A stretch of DNA of 64,000 nucleotides from an uncultured Cohaesibacter sp. (GCF_963662805.1 NZ_OY759863.1:186001-250000); one strand, 5' to 3'; shown: positions 1-9,223, numbered from the stretch's first letter. A program made the numbers and translations. Notes: generated by a model from the sequence alone, not told the origin.

Positions 1-2
1 GC

Positions 3-674
3 TTCACTTATGAGCCGATTGTTCTTGCCTACAACAAGGAAGCCTTCCGGGGCTATCCCCTACCCAAGAGTCATGCTGATCTCGCGGAGTTGATCCTCAA
101 TAATCTACTCTATTTCACCAACAGGGTCGGCACCTATGATGCAAACCTGTCAGGTGCGGGCTATCTTTTCTTCACGCAGGACGCTTTGCAGAGCAACCAG
201 ATCTTCCGTCTGATCGAAGCATTGAGCCGCGCCGAGATGCGGACTTTCGGTGATACTTCCACCATTCTCGATACCGTGGCATCAGGTGAATTGATGCTCG
301 GCTACAACGTGATCGGGACTTATGCGCTGGAACGCGTCAAGAATGATCCGAATCTCGGCATACTGCAGTTCAAGGACTACACGCTGGTCATGACGCGCTC
401 GGCCTTCATCTACAAATATGCGCCCAACAAGGATGGGGCCGAGCGGTTTCTGGAGTATTTGCTGTCCGAAGAGGGCCAGAGAAACATAGCCGACAATTCG
501 TCCCTGATCCCGATCTCGGCTGAACTACGAAAGGAAAAGCTGCCCAAGGACGGCACGAACGCCTATCTGCCGATCAAACTCGGCGTCGGCATCCTGACCT
601 ATCAGGACAGTCTCAAGCGGGAGTCATTTCTGGAGGTCTGGAACAGTATCTTCAAATCCGAACAAACCGAGTGA
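3..674 (+). CDS. ABC transporter substrate-binding protein (5' truncated)
   Basis: The reading frame is open from the left edge of the window, so only the C-terminal ~223 residues are present and no start can be given. The sequence looks like the second lobe of an Fe(III)/phosphoglycerate-type periplasmic binding protein: a YEPIVLAYN strand at the very start, a GELMLGYNVIG stretch in the middle, and the usual C-terminal block around SEEGQRNIAD that precedes 'LIPIS'. It would bind a small anion or metal chelate in the periplasm and deliver it to an ABC permease encoded outside the window. The stop lies 10 bases from the end of the convergent hydrolase gene. The family is fairly clear; the substrate is not visible. 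Confidence 0.7.
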   Translation, partial: FTYEPIVLAYNKEAFRGYPLPKSHADLAELILNNLLYFTNRVGTYDANLSGAGYLFFTQDALQSNQIFRLIEALSRAEMRTFGDTSTILDTVASGELMLGYNVIGTYALERVKNDPNLGILQFKDYTLVMTRSAFIYKYAPNKDGAERFLEYLLSEEGQRNIADNSSLIPISAELRKEKLPKDGTNAYLPIKLGVGILTYQDSLKRESFLEVWNSIFKSEQTE

Positions 675-684
675 GCCATGTCTC

Positions 685-1293
685 TCAGGCATCCAACTCT
701 GCGGCGGCTGGAGCATTTTCCTCGATGCGTTCGACGAGATCCAGCAGGATGCCAAGGCCATAGGGCCAGCGACCGAACCCGGCCTCAGAATTGATGTGTC
801 CCGCTTCTCCCAGATCGACAAAGTCCGATCCCCAGCCCTCGGCAAAGAATTTGGCACGCGGGAACGAAATCAGCGTGTCGTTATGGCTGGCGACCAAAAC
901 TGTCGGAGCATCGAGATGATCGTAGGGGATTCGTCCCTCGGCCTCGAACCGGATGGGCTCGGCGGGTGCCACGAACATCGCCCCGGCAACCCCGGCCTCG
1001 TGATCGGCGATGACACAGGCCGAAGCCAGTGCACCAAGGGAATGACCGATGAGGATTGCGGGCCGTTCTTCTTCCGCGACAGTCCGGCCAATTGCATCAA
1101 TCCAGAGATAGATGTCTCTTTGATCCCAACGCCGCTGGGAAATCCGCTGGAAAATGTCGATATCCCGTTCCCAGAAGCTTTGCCAATGCTCAGGCCCACT
1201 GTTCTTAAAACCGGGAACGAGGACAAACGCATATTTTTCCGAATAGCGTTCGAGAGCCTCGATAATTTCCGGGTCTGTTATTTGCCTGACCAC
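685..1293 (-). CDS. RBBP9/YdeN-family serine hydrolase
   Basis: A 202-residue single-domain alpha/beta hydrolase. The nucleophile elbow GHSLG places the catalytic Ser at residue 85. An Asp in the SHNDTLISF strand and a His in GEAGHINSEAG complete the triad; this late G-H-I-N/S motif is typical of the RBBP9/YdeN family. The start is a GTG at 1293 with a GGAG about 8 bases upstream. It is cytoplasmic (no signal peptide). It reads in the same direction as the citrate genes but follows citX with a ~100-base gap, so it may be co-transcribed. The physiological substrate of this family is generally unknown, and nothing nearby settles it. Confidence 0.75.
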   Translation of the reverse strand: MVRQITDPEIIEALERYSEKYAFVLVPGFKNSGPEHWQSFWERDIDIFQRISQRRWDQRDIYLWIDAIGRTVAEEERPAILIGHSLGALASACVIADHEAGVAGAMFVAPAEPIRFEAEGRIPYDHLDAPTVLVASHNDTLISFPRAKFFAEGWGSDFVDLGEAGHINSEAGFGRWPYGLGILLDLVERIEENAPAAAELDA

Positions 1294-1396
1294 TTAGTCA
1301 CTCCAAATCATTGACCTTTCATCAGGTCATACCGGTACTTTATGCTCTTCCCATCCAATCTTCAACTTCAGACCGCCCTATCTGGCGCCTTCAACG

Positions 1397-1945
1397 TCAC
1401 TTTGTTTCCTCGTCGCGCCAGCGCAAGACCATCGCTTCCATTGCTTCAAGCAATTCCGACAGAGAATGGGCGCGGGATCTGGCGCAAGCATGGGCTTCTT
1501 GACCGCAAACCAGACAGCGCCGGCGGGGCAATCCGAACTGCTTTCGCGACAGCCCCTCACCTTTTTCGCTGTGCACATCGAGATCCCACAGCCGGCCCAA
1601 GGGATGATTTTCTTCCAGATTGACCATCGCACGCTTCAGATTTTCCGGCGTGGTATCAACAAGATAAAGCGTCTCTGGGCCCGTAGCATCACCGCCAGAC
1701 CAGATCAGGCGAGCGTCCCACGCATTGTCTCGGATCACCAGATCGATTGCCGCGCGGGCCGCATCGGCGAGTTGGCGGGACAAGGGGCAGTCCTTGACCC
1801 TTCCGGGCATCACGATGGTCAGGGTGAGCGCGGGCAATCTCTCGTCGGACTGGGCCTTTGAGCGACGTGCCACACGGTCTTCGCGTGCCTTGAGGATCTC
1901 CGGAAGCGTGACGTCCGGACCATCGAACAGTCCGGCCTTACTCAT
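1397..1945 (-). CDS. citX: Holo-citrate lyase synthase CitX (apo-ACP phosphoribosyl-dephospho-CoA transferase)
   Basis: CitX attaches the 2'-(5''-triphosphoribosyl)-3'-dephospho-CoA prosthetic group to the serine of CitD. I chose ATG 1945 (182 residues, normal family length) because it overlaps the citG stop by 4 bases (ATGA), the coupling seen elsewhere in this operon; the open frame upstream would add 19 unlikely residues. The family hallmarks are visible: an N-terminal 'LPEILKAREDRVARR' segment, and a C-terminal RRCLVCGQEAHACARSRAHS region with clustered Cys/His/Arg. It is the last gene of the tct-cit group. Confidence 0.9.
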   Translation of the reverse strand: MSKAGLFDGPDVTLPEILKAREDRVARRSKAQSDERLPALTLTIVMPGRVKDCPLSRQLADAARAAIDLVIRDNAWDARLIWSGGDATGPETLYLVDTTPENLKRAMVNLEENHPLGRLWDLDVHSEKGEGLSRKQFGLPRRRCLVCGQEAHACARSRAHSLSELLEAMEAMVLRWRDEETK

Positions 1946-2922
1946 GCTTCGCCCTCTTCCATCAATGGTTGGAACAAGCGCTGCAGCTGGATCATGAACC
2001 ATGTGACGGCCACGAGATCGGCGCTGCCGCCGGGGCTGAGATTTTGCGCAATGAGGTCGTCATCCATCGCGATCAGCGCGTCGAGGAAATTGTCTGAGTG
2101 GATACCACCAGCATTTCTGATCCGGCGGGCAGATCTGCGCACGAGATGAAGGCCATCCATGCCGCCTCTGGCGACAATGTTGGTGTCCCGGTTGTGGGCG
2201 AGCAGTTCGAGCAAGGCGGCAAGGAGAGCCGTGTCATCCTCGGCACCTGCCATGCTTGCTTTGTGAAAGGCGGGCAGCGCATAGCGGCGAACGGTGACAA
2301 AGCCCGATTGTGCCTCGCCGCGAGCCCCAGTCAGGCCATAGCGGCGGAAGATATGTTCGCCTGCAGTCGTTGCCGTATGGCGCGGCCCTGCCAGCTCCCG
2401 CTCGACCAGACCGGAGAGCATTTCGGCAACAAGGACTCCGAGACGATTGGGATTTGGCTGCAAGCCATGTGCGGAGGCGCGTCCGGCAGCCCCCAGAAGC
2501 AGGCCGAAGGCGAAGATCGCACCCTTGTGCGTGTTGATGTCGCCCGTGGCGCGGTTCATCGCGGCTTCGCAAACAAGACCGTGGCAACGCAAATGCTCAA
2601 AGACTGCAGGAGCCGTGTTCTCTGCGGTCTGATGCCCGATGCGGACGAAGTCGGCGAAATGCGGGCGGAGGGCGTCGGCACTCTTAAGAAAGGTCTCAAG
2701 GGACATGTCCGTGTGGGAACCACTGTTGCGACGATCCACCAGACCCGGCTTTGGTGTGAGCGTTGCCTCAGCCACCAAGGCCTTGTGGGCCAGCTCCGCC
2801 AAGGCAGCCTCCATCAAGCCGATGTCATGACCAACCTGCCCGGTCGCCTGTTGAGCGACCGTTGTCTGGATCAAGGTTGGCAGATGGATTGGAGCCTTGT
2901 CGGAGAGCCAGCTTTTCGTCAT
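1942..2922 (-). CDS. citG: Triphosphoribosyl-dephospho-CoA synthase CitG
   Basis: CitG makes the citrate lyase prosthetic-group precursor from ATP and dephospho-CoA, releasing adenine. The protein has 326 residues. The conserved block AEATLTPKPGLVDRRNSGSHTD is present around residues 52-73, as is the GDINTHKGAIFAFGLL motif in the middle and the SPGGSADLVAVTWF block near the C-terminus; all are characteristic of the CitG/MdcB family. The start overlaps the citF stop by 4 bases. Its place between citF and citX, next to a complete citDEF set, argues for citrate lyase rather than malonate decarboxylase (MdcB). Confidence 0.93.
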   Translation of the reverse strand: MTKSWLSDKAPIHLPTLIQTTVAQQATGQVGHDIGLMEAALAELAHKALVAEATLTPKPGLVDRRNSGSHTDMSLETFLKSADALRPHFADFVRIGHQTAENTAPAVFEHLRCHGLVCEAAMNRATGDINTHKGAIFAFGLLLGAAGRASAHGLQPNPNRLGVLVAEMLSGLVERELAGPRHTATTAGEHIFRRYGLTGARGEAQSGFVTVRRYALPAFHKASMAGAEDDTALLAALLELLAHNRDTNIVARGGMDGLHLVRRSARRIRNAGGIHSDNFLDALIAMDDDLIAQNLSPGGSADLVAVTWFMIQLQRLFQPLMEEGEA

Positions 2923-4439
2923 GAAGCGACCTGATGCACGCGGTCGATGACCGTTCCATCGCGATAGCGCACCACACCAACCACCTTGTCGAGGAAATCA
3001 ATGGGTTTCGGTTTGCCGGTAATCTTGATCGCCCGGTTGTGCAGTTCCTCGATGGTCATGACGGGAAGGTTGGCCGCCTTCAGCCGATCCGCGACATCGG
3101 GCCGGTTCGGATTGACGGCGATGCCATGATCCGTCACCAACACGCCGATTGTCTCGCCCGGAGTGACCCGTGTCGTCACCTTCTCGACCACGGTCGGAAT
3201 GCGAGAGCGGATGAGCGGAGCGGCGACGATGGACAGTTTGGCTCCGGCCGCAGCGTCGCAATGACCGCCGGATGCGCCACGCATGACACCATCGGAGCCG
3301 GTCAGTACGTTGACGTTGAAATCAAGGTCGATTTCGAGGGCCGACAGGATGACCATGTCAAGACGGTCCACCACAGCGCCCTTGGAGAGCGGGTTGGCAT
3401 AATAGTGGGTTGAAATCTCGACATGCTTTGAGGATGCCTCGAGAGACCGAGCCGCCGCGCTATCGAAACTTTGAGTGTCGAGCAGCACGTCGATGAGGCC
3501 CTTCTCGTGCAGATCGACCATCCCGCCGGTCTGCCCGCCGAGGGCCCAAGCCGCCTTGATGCCCTTCTGTCTCATCCGGTCCTCGATGAAGCGCACGGTC
3601 GCGGTGGAGGAGCCACCGGTGCCGGTCTGCATGGAGAAACCGTCCTCGAAATAGCCGCCATTGACCATCACTTCGGCCGACAGTCGGGCGATGAGCAATT
3701 CGCGCGGGTTGGTCGTGGCACGGGCTGCGCCGACGCTGATCTTGGCCGGGTCGCCAACTTCCTCGACTTCGACGATATAGTCCACCTGATCGTGGCGGAT
3801 GCTCGCGGGGGTATTGGGGAACGGGACCACTTCCTCGGTCAGCATAATGACCTTCTTGGCATAGTGGGCATCGACCATTGCATAGCCGAGCGAGCCACAC
3901 CACGACCGTCCGGAAACCCCATTGGCATTGCCGAACGGGTCACAGGCCGACACGCCGAGGAAGGCCACATCGATTTCGATTTCGCCACGCTCGATGAGGG
4001 CGACACGGCCACCATGAGAGTGAATGGTGATCGGCTCTTCCATCAGGCCATGGGAGATGGCGTCCGCCAGCTTGCCGCGCATGCCGGAGGTGTAGATCTT
4101 GCGGATCACGCCGGACTTGATGTGCTCGATCAGCGGCGAGTTGGCCGAGACCAGCGAAGAGGATGCCAGTCTGAGATCACGGAAGCCCATCTCGGCCAGA
4201 ATGCCAACCACCATGTTGATCACCTTGTCTCCCTCACGGAAGGCATGGTGGAAGGAGATGGTCATGCCGTCCTTGAGGCCGACGAGCTTGACGGCTTCCT
4301 GAACAGTCTTGATGAGCTTGCGGTTGAGCTTGGTCTCTTCGTCGACCAGATATGGGATATGAGCCGCAAAACCCGAATAGGTTTCGAGTTCGCCGATGAG
4401 GGCGCCTTTGTCTTTCTGCGTTGCCATTTTCTGATCCAC
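2919..4439 (-). CDS. citF: Citrate lyase alpha subunit (citrate:acetyl-ACP transferase)
   Basis: CitF transfers the acyl-carrier thioester between acetyl and citryl in the citrate lyase complex. It is 506 residues, matching the ~510 of the enterobacterial enzyme. Recognisable stretches include GMTISFHHAFREGD, LASSSLVSANSPLIEHI, IHSHGGRVALIERGEI, GFSMQTGTGGSSTA and NVNVLTGSDGVMRGASGGHCD, all typical of CoA-transferase-like CitF. The longest frame begins at GTG 4439; an ATG four codons in (4427) has a GGA at better spacing, so the true N-terminus could be 4 residues shorter. It lies 4 bases after citE and overlaps citG. Confidence 0.95.
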   Translation of the reverse strand: MDQKMATQKDKGALIGELETYSGFAAHIPYLVDEETKLNRKLIKTVQEAVKLVGLKDGMTISFHHAFREGDKVINMVVGILAEMGFRDLRLASSSLVSANSPLIEHIKSGVIRKIYTSGMRGKLADAISHGLMEEPITIHSHGGRVALIERGEIEIDVAFLGVSACDPFGNANGVSGRSWCGSLGYAMVDAHYAKKVIMLTEEVVPFPNTPASIRHDQVDYIVEVEEVGDPAKISVGAARATTNPRELLIARLSAEVMVNGGYFEDGFSMQTGTGGSSTATVRFIEDRMRQKGIKAAWALGGQTGGMVDLHEKGLIDVLLDTQSFDSAAARSLEASSKHVEISTHYYANPLSKGAVVDRLDMVILSALEIDLDFNVNVLTGSDGVMRGASGGHCDAAAGAKLSIVAAPLIRSRIPTVVEKVTTRVTPGETIGVLVTDHGIAVNPNRPDVADRLKAANLPVMTIEELHNRAIKITGKPKPIDFLDKVVGVVRYRDGTVIDRVHQVAS

Positions 4440-4443
4440 TTTC

Positions 4444-5316
4444 CTACAGTCTTACGCCGGAGGCTTTGGCCTTGCTCAGGACGCGCTTGGCATTCTCCAC
4501 GATGGGGGCGTCGATCATCTTGCCATTCAGCGAGATGACGCCAAGGCCTTCTGCTTCGGCCTTCTCGGCAGCGGCGACCACGCGGTTGGCATAGTCGACA
4601 TCTTCCTGTGTTGGGGCATAGGCATTGTGGAGCAGTTCGATCTGTCTGGGGTTGATCAGCGACTTGCCGTTGAACCCGAGGCGCTTGATGATGTCGACTT
4701 CCTTGAGGAAGCCCGCTTCGTCGTTGAGGTCGGAGAAGACAACGTCAAAAGCGTCGATTTTGGCCGCGCGGGCTGCATGAAGCACGGCACAGCGAGCGTA
4801 GAAAAGCTCGGAGCCATCACCGCGTTCGGTCTGCATGTCCGTGACATAGTCAAAACCAGCGAGCGCAATGCCCATCATCCGTTTGGACGCCTTGGCGATA
4901 TCGACCGCATTGACGACACCGGAAGCGGATTCGATGGCTGCCATCAGCAGGGTCGAGCCGACTTCTCGGCCACAGGCCTTCTCGATGGCCACGACTTCTT
5001 CTTCCAATTCATAGACGTCATCGGCGGTTTCGGTCTTGGGCAGACGAACAACATCGACACCGCCCCGAACGGCGGCCTCGAGATCGTCCCGACCAAAGGG
5101 CGTCGATAGCGGATTGATGCGAACCACCCGCTCAACATTTTCGTAAAGATCGGATTTCAGGGTGTGATAGACCAGAAGGCGGGCGGCGTCCTTCTCGCGC
5201 AGCGAAACCGCATCCTCAAGATCGAACATGACCGAGTCCGGTTTGAAGATGAAGGCGGTTGAGAGCATGGCAGCGTTCGAGCCGGGAATGAACAGCATGG
5301 AGCGTCTCAGTGTCAT
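4444..5316 (-). CDS. citE: Citrate lyase beta subunit (citryl-ACP lyase)
   Basis: CitE cleaves citryl-ACP to acetyl-ACP and oxaloacetate. The 290-residue TIM-barrel protein begins RRSMLFIPGSNAAM, the family signature. It has VMFDLEDAVSLREKDAAR (Mg-binding acidic pair), VVRINPL (substrate Arg), LPKTETADD, and a C-terminal SLINPRQIELLH segment. I chose ATG 5316 over an upstream start that would add 26 residues without similarity; 5316 gives an ATGA overlap with the citD stop. The neighbours citD and citF make the assignment to citrate lyase, rather than a stand-alone malyl-CoA or citramalyl-CoA lyase, secure. Confidence 0.95.
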   Translation of the reverse strand: MTLRRSMLFIPGSNAAMLSTAFIFKPDSVMFDLEDAVSLREKDAARLLVYHTLKSDLYENVERVVRINPLSTPFGRDDLEAAVRGGVDVVRLPKTETADDVYELEEEVVAIEKACGREVGSTLLMAAIESASGVVNAVDIAKASKRMMGIALAGFDYVTDMQTERGDGSELFYARCAVLHAARAAKIDAFDVVFSDLNDEAGFLKEVDIIKRLGFNGKSLINPRQIELLHNAYAPTQEDVDYANRVVAAAEKAEAEGLGVISLNGKMIDAPIVENAKRVLSKAKASGVRL

Positions 5317-5609
5317 GACATCACCTCCCAATTTATGGCCTTGTCCTCGGCTGCCCGAAGAAGAGCGGCTTCGACACGAGCCTCGATCACACAATCAAGC
5401 GCACCCTTGTCTTCGATGATGACCGTCGCCCCGTCACTCACGCCAAATTTGGCAAGTACGTCCATGACGACTTTTCTGATCTGGTCACCAAATTGATGCT
5501 CAACCTCACTGTTCACAATCAATTCCAGCGGACCGTCCTTTGGCGAGACTCTGACAAAGAGATCACTCGACTCGAGTGTCCCTGCCAACGCCTCCTGTAC
5601 GACCTTCAT
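5313..5609 (-). CDS. citD: Citrate lyase gamma subunit (acyl carrier protein)
   Basis: A 98-residue acyl carrier protein that bears the phosphoribosyl-dephospho-CoA arm. The N-terminal AGTLESSD motif contains the serine that CitX modifies (around residue 14-15). The central DGPLELIVNSEVEHQFG and the C-terminal DKGALDCVIEARVEAALLRA blocks match CitD. A strong GAGGAG lies upstream of ATG 5609. About 180 bases separate it from the end of citC. I see no gene in that gap; it contains GC-rich palindromes such as GTGCCGGCAC at 5682-5691. Confidence 0.95.
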   Translation of the reverse strand: MKVVQEALAGTLESSDLFVRVSPKDGPLELIVNSEVEHQFGDQIRKVVMDVLAKFGVSDGATVIIEDKGALDCVIEARVEAALLRAAEDKAINWEVMS

Positions 5610-5791
5610 AGTCTGCTCCTCTCATTGTATCTGCGACAATCGACCGGCAAATCCGGACGCGCCGCAAGGTCGGGACGGGAAGTGCCGGCACGGCGACAAT
5701 GGCCGCTGGTCAACGCTTGGCATCCCTGTTTCCTGCACAAGGCCTCTGTGACAGGTCTCCATTCAGGCGAGACTGTCGGATGGCCTCGGCT

Positions 5792-6835
5792 TCAAGTTGG
5801 TTTCTGTTTGACCTTGTCGACATATTTCCGGACGATAAGGTCGTAGGTTGGTTCCGGGACCAGTTTCTTGATACGCTCGAGATTGCCTGCGTTCAGCAGC
5901 CGGCGGACTTCCGACGCGGATACGGCGATGCCGTCTCTCTGGGTTCGCTCGAGCTCGACGACATGGACCGGCCAGGCGCCGGGGCTGGGCTCCTGCAGCC
6001 AATACATCATATCATTGTTGTATTTGCGGGTCGTGTCACAGAAGGGTTCCGTACCGACAAAGCGATGGGTAATCCCCAAGGCCGGGGCGATATATTTTCG
6101 GAACAGCAGAAGATCGACCGCAGTCCGGCACTTGCCCACCATGCCCTTGTCCTTGAAGAAATAGGCAGGGAATGTGGCGCGAGAGACCATATATTTCGAC
6201 CCTTCATGCAGGGTCAGATTGGGAATATTCTTGGTCATCTCCTTGGCCAGTTCAAAGCGGTCATGATAGGAGAAGAAGGACGCATCCTCTTTGACGATAA
6301 AGAGATGCAGCCAGTCACTGGCCTTGGCGGCCTCTTCGATCAGATAGAGATGGCCGAGCGTGAAGGGGTTGGCATTGGCGACGACGCAGCCGATCTTCTT
6401 GCCCTCGACCCTTTGCCTAACCAGCGTGTCGCAATAGCCCTTGATCCCGACCGGGCTATTTTCCAGCAGTGTGGTCTGTCCGGGCACTTCCACCAGCGGA
6501 TAGAAACCACAGCCGAGAAAGAAGTCGGCATTGTGTGGCTCGGTATAGACGAACAGGATCGAATGACCCTGATCCTGGGCGAGATAGGTCACCTCACTGA
6601 CCAGTCTCAGACTGAGCGCACTGCCTCTCATTTCTTCGGTGATGGCGACATCCTTGATGATGCCCTTCTCGAATCCTGCACAGGCGACAATTTTGCCTTC
6701 AGCCCGGCAGATGACGAAGATCTCGATATGCTCTTCGTAATCGAGACCACAATTTGCAAGCAATCCGACAATTTCCTGACGGGCCTGCGGGTCGAATGCT
6801 GGTTCGACCGTCTCGAATTCCAATCCGTCGCTCAC
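5792..6835 (-). CDS. citC: [Citrate (pro-3S)-lyase] ligase CitC
   Basis: CitC acetylates the thiol of the CitD prosthetic group (acetate + ATP), switching citrate lyase on. It has an N-terminal GNAT-like half (EIFVICRAEGKIVACAGFE, then VAITEEMRGSALSLRLVSE) and a C-terminal nucleotidyltransferase half with GCVVANANPFTLGHLYLIEEA (HxGH-like) and FVGTEPFCDTTRKYN. I chose GTG 6835 (347 residues, family length ~350; good GGGAG upstream) because the frame stays open to 7033 with a low-complexity, non-homologous extension of 66 residues. Placement before citD is the usual citCDEF order. Confidence 0.92.
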   Translation of the reverse strand: MSDGLEFETVEPAFDPQARQEIVGLLANCGLDYEEHIEIFVICRAEGKIVACAGFEKGIIKDVAITEEMRGSALSLRLVSEVTYLAQDQGHSILFVYTEPHNADFFLGCGFYPLVEVPGQTTLLENSPVGIKGYCDTLVRQRVEGKKIGCVVANANPFTLGHLYLIEEAAKASDWLHLFIVKEDASFFSYHDRFELAKEMTKNIPNLTLHEGSKYMVSRATFPAYFFKDKGMVGKCRTAVDLLLFRKYIAPALGITHRFVGTEPFCDTTRKYNNDMMYWLQEPSPGAWPVHVVELERTQRDGIAVSASEVRRLLNAGNLERIKKLVPEPTYDLIVRKYVDKVKQKPT

Positions 6836-7172
6836 TCGCGCATCTCTCCCGCCTTCGACCGACCTTCGGGGTTCGATTGAAGACCTCTCTGGCGCCTCTT
6901 GGGAGCACTGGTCCGAAGCGATGATCTGCTCTTCACACGGGGGCCAGTAGGTCTGCTGTCTGTTGTCGGACTTGGATTCCCAAAACAAGCTTTTGGTGAA
7001 GCAAGGTTCCGTTGGGGCAGCATTGCAGGCCATTCTTTGCCTTTGATCATCAACTTTCGTTGATGATCATCAAGAAGCGGGAGTTATCACCCGCCTCTTT
7101 GGGTAGTTTTGAGTACAGAGGGAAAATATCCAGCGTTCCACTCTGTACTCAACTCTCATTGTCCAGTCGGAA
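6836..7172. promoter_or_regulatory. tctA-citC intergenic region with three inverted repeats
   Basis: A 337-base gap between the end of tctA and the chosen start of citC. It holds three clear symmetric elements: perfect 11-base arms at 7044-7054/7059-7069 (TGATCATCAAC, 4-base loop), a short GCGGG/CCCGC hairpin at 7077-7081/7090-7094, and perfect 12-base arms at 7109-7120/7141-7152 (TTGAGTACAGAG, 20-base spacer). The second half of the first element is also part of a 14-base palindrome, TTGATGATCATCAA, at 7060-7073. None has a following T-run on the minus strand, so they look more like operators or leader structure for citC than a tctA terminator. No riboswitch class is recognised. Confidence 0.5.
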
Positions 7173-8715
7173 TCAGTTTGATGCCTCGTCCTGAGCCTTC
7201 TCGGGTACCGTTTTCATTTTCTTGGGCAGAAAACGACCCACGAAAATTGGCAGGATGAAACCGATGATGGCAATGCTCCAAAGAATAATCGAGAGCGGAC
7301 TATGGACCAGCACCGACCAGTCACCATTGGATATGCTGATGGCACGACGCAGGTTGCTTTCCATGTTGTTGCCGAGCAGCACGCCAAGGATGACTGGCAC
7401 CAACGGTACGCCCATCTTTCTCAGCACCCAGCCGAGCACCCCGAACCCGACCATGACGATAAGGTCGAACGTGGAACCGGCAATACCATAAATCCCGACA
7501 AAACTGACCATGGCAACGATCGGCATCAGAATGCGTGGCGGCACGAGCAGAACGCGAATGAAGATGCCGACGAACGGGATGTTCAGCAACAGCAGGATGA
7601 AGTTGCCGATGAAGAGCGCGGCAATCAGACCCCAGACCACGTCCGGATTGTTGGCAAAGAGCAACGGGCCAGGTGTAATATTGAGCGCCAGAAGGACAGC
7701 CAACAGAACGGCGGTCGTACCGGAACCGGGAACACCGAGCGCCAGCATCGGAACCAGAGCACCGCCAGCTGCGGCGTTGTTGCCTGCTTCTGGAGCAGCC
7801 ACACCGCGGGGATCGCCCTTGCCGAAGGTGCCATTCTTGTCGAGAAGGCGTTTTTCCATCGAGTAGGAAATGAAGGAGCCCAGCGAAGCCCCTGCCCCCG
7901 GCAGAACACCGGCGATGAAGCCGACCAGACTTGTGCGCAGGATCGAAGGCACACTGCCCATGAAGGTCTTCATAGAAGGCGTAAGGCGACCAAGTTCAAC
8001 CTTCTTGCCTTCTGCATCGGCGCTTCCGTGACGGTTTTCGATGAAGATGAAAACCTCGGAAAGGGCAAACAGTCCGACGATGGCGACAAGAAAATCGATC
8101 CCGTCGTAGAAGTGCACCATCCCGAAGGCGAAGCGAGGCACACCGGTTTGGGCATCCACGCCTACCATCGCGAGGCCAAGACCGAGCATCAGCTGCAAAT
8201 GCGGACTTGGCCTGATTGGTTGAAGACACACCGCCCAGCGTCGCAAATGCCAGCGCAAAGAGGGCAAAATATTCAGCCGGGCCAAACGCCAGCGCGATCT
8301 TGACAAGCTGCGGAGCCAGAAGAACCAGCCCCCAGGTCGCAAGAAACGAGCCGATAAAAGAAGCAAAACCGGACAGCGACAACGCCTCGCCACCGCGCCC
8401 TTGCTGGGCCATCGGATAGCCATCGATACAAGTCATCAAAGCCGGAGCATCGCCGGGGATGTTGAGCAGGATCGAGGAAATACGACCGCCATACATGGCA
8501 CCGTAGTAAACCGAGGTCAGCAGGATGAGCGATGGTGTAGCGCCGAGCCCAAGAGAGAAGGCAAGAGGGATCAGAATGGCAACGCCATTCGATGGCCCAA
8601 GGCCGGGCAATGCGCCCATGATCGTGCCGAGAAAACAGCCGACAAAGGCGAGCAGCAGATTTTGCCAGGTCAATGCAATGGCAAAGCCATCAACGAGAGA
8701 CGAGAGAGTATCCAT
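7173..8715 (-). pseudogene. tctA: Tripartite tricarboxylate transporter large permease TctA, one frameshift
   Basis: TctA is the ~12-TM large membrane subunit of a TTT carrier for citrate-like tricarboxylates. The N-terminal third (FLGTIMGALPGLGPSNGVAIL, then LLNIPGDAPALMT, the TctA signatures) is in one frame, and the rest (GVLPGAGASLGSF, VPGSGTTAVLL) in another. The switch falls at a TTT run (plus-strand AAA 8197-8199). Removing one base gives a continuous KSALQLMLGLGLAMVG and a 513-residue protein of normal length, so this is either a sequence error or a very recent mutation. Start ATG 8715 has GGGAG upstream; tctB ends 12 bases before it. Confidence 0.88.
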
Positions 8716-8727
8716 GATCAACGCTCC

Positions 8728-9159
8728 CTAGAAACCCAGAGGGCCCTTGGCCAGAGACAGGCCAAAGAGCAAATGGAAAACGATATAGATGCCCATAGAG
8801 ATCGACACACCTACGACCAGCGAACTGATCGGTGTGGTTCCCAGACGCCATGTCAGATAGGCTGAGACAACAGCCGTCGCAATGACAAAGCCAACGATGG
8901 GCAAAAACTCGGCATAAAGCACCATGGCAACAATGGCCGCGACGATTTCCACAAAGCGACTAAGCGTCGGCCATTTGGGCTCCTCGTCAGGCTTGAGAAT
9001 GATGAAAACTGATGAAACTGCTAGGATTGCCGAAATGATCAGCGGAAATGCCTTGGGGCCGACCGCATCAGAAAGGAAGCTTTCCTCGATCAGAAAAGCG
9101 GAATAGGCGAAGAGAGCTGCGAGCAACAAGCTGCAGATCCCGAAGATACGATCACTCAT
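8728..9159 (-). CDS. tctB: Tripartite tricarboxylate transporter small permease TctB
   Basis: A 143-residue, four-helix membrane protein. The segments IFGICSLLLAALFAYSAFLI, AFPLIISAILAVSSVFIIL, IVAAIVAMVLYAEFLPIVGF and SLVVGVSISMGIYIVFHLLF fit the TctB family, which pairs with TctA in TTT carriers. ATG 9159 was preferred to an upstream start because the extra 11 residues are hydrophilic and precede the first helix unnaturally. It sits between tctC and tctA on the same strand, following an intercistronic stem-loop. Confidence 0.9.
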   Translation of the reverse strand: MSDRIFGICSLLLAALFAYSAFLIEESFLSDAVGPKAFPLIISAILAVSSVFIILKPDEEPKWPTLSRFVEIVAAIVAMVLYAEFLPIVGFVIATAVVSAYLTWRLGTTPISSLVVGVSISMGIYIVFHLLFGLSLAKGPLGF

Positions 9160-9180
9160 GAGATCCCCCTCAAACAGGAG

Positions 9181-9209
9181 CTGTGGCGGCACAGATCATA
9201 CCGCCACAG
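9181..9209 (-). promoter_or_regulatory. Intercistronic stem-loop between tctC and tctB
   Basis: Perfect 9-base inverted repeat CTGTGGCGG/CCGCCACAG with an 11-base loop, 15 bases after the tctC stop. It has no T-run, so it more likely protects the tctC message or partially attenuates read-through than ends transcription, giving more binding protein than permease. Equivalent hairpins follow the binding-protein genes of three other operons in this window. Confidence 0.65.
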
Positions 9210-9223
9210 TATATGTTTGATTG

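Noticed and set aside
2098..2934. A 278-residue plus-strand frame over citG
   Set aside because: Antisense shadow of a well-recognised gene; no motif or start signal supports it.
3471..4538. A 355-residue open frame on the plus strand over citF
   Set aside because: It is antisense to the clearly conserved citF, is His/Asp/Gly-biased in the way high-GC shadow frames are, and has no ribosome site or family resemblance.
5699..6880. A 393-residue plus-strand frame over citC
   Set aside because: Reverse-strand shadow of citC; the citC motifs on the minus strand are unambiguous.
7302..8303. A 333-residue plus-strand frame over tctA
   Set aside because: Gln/His/Asp-rich shadow of a membrane-protein gene; no start signal.
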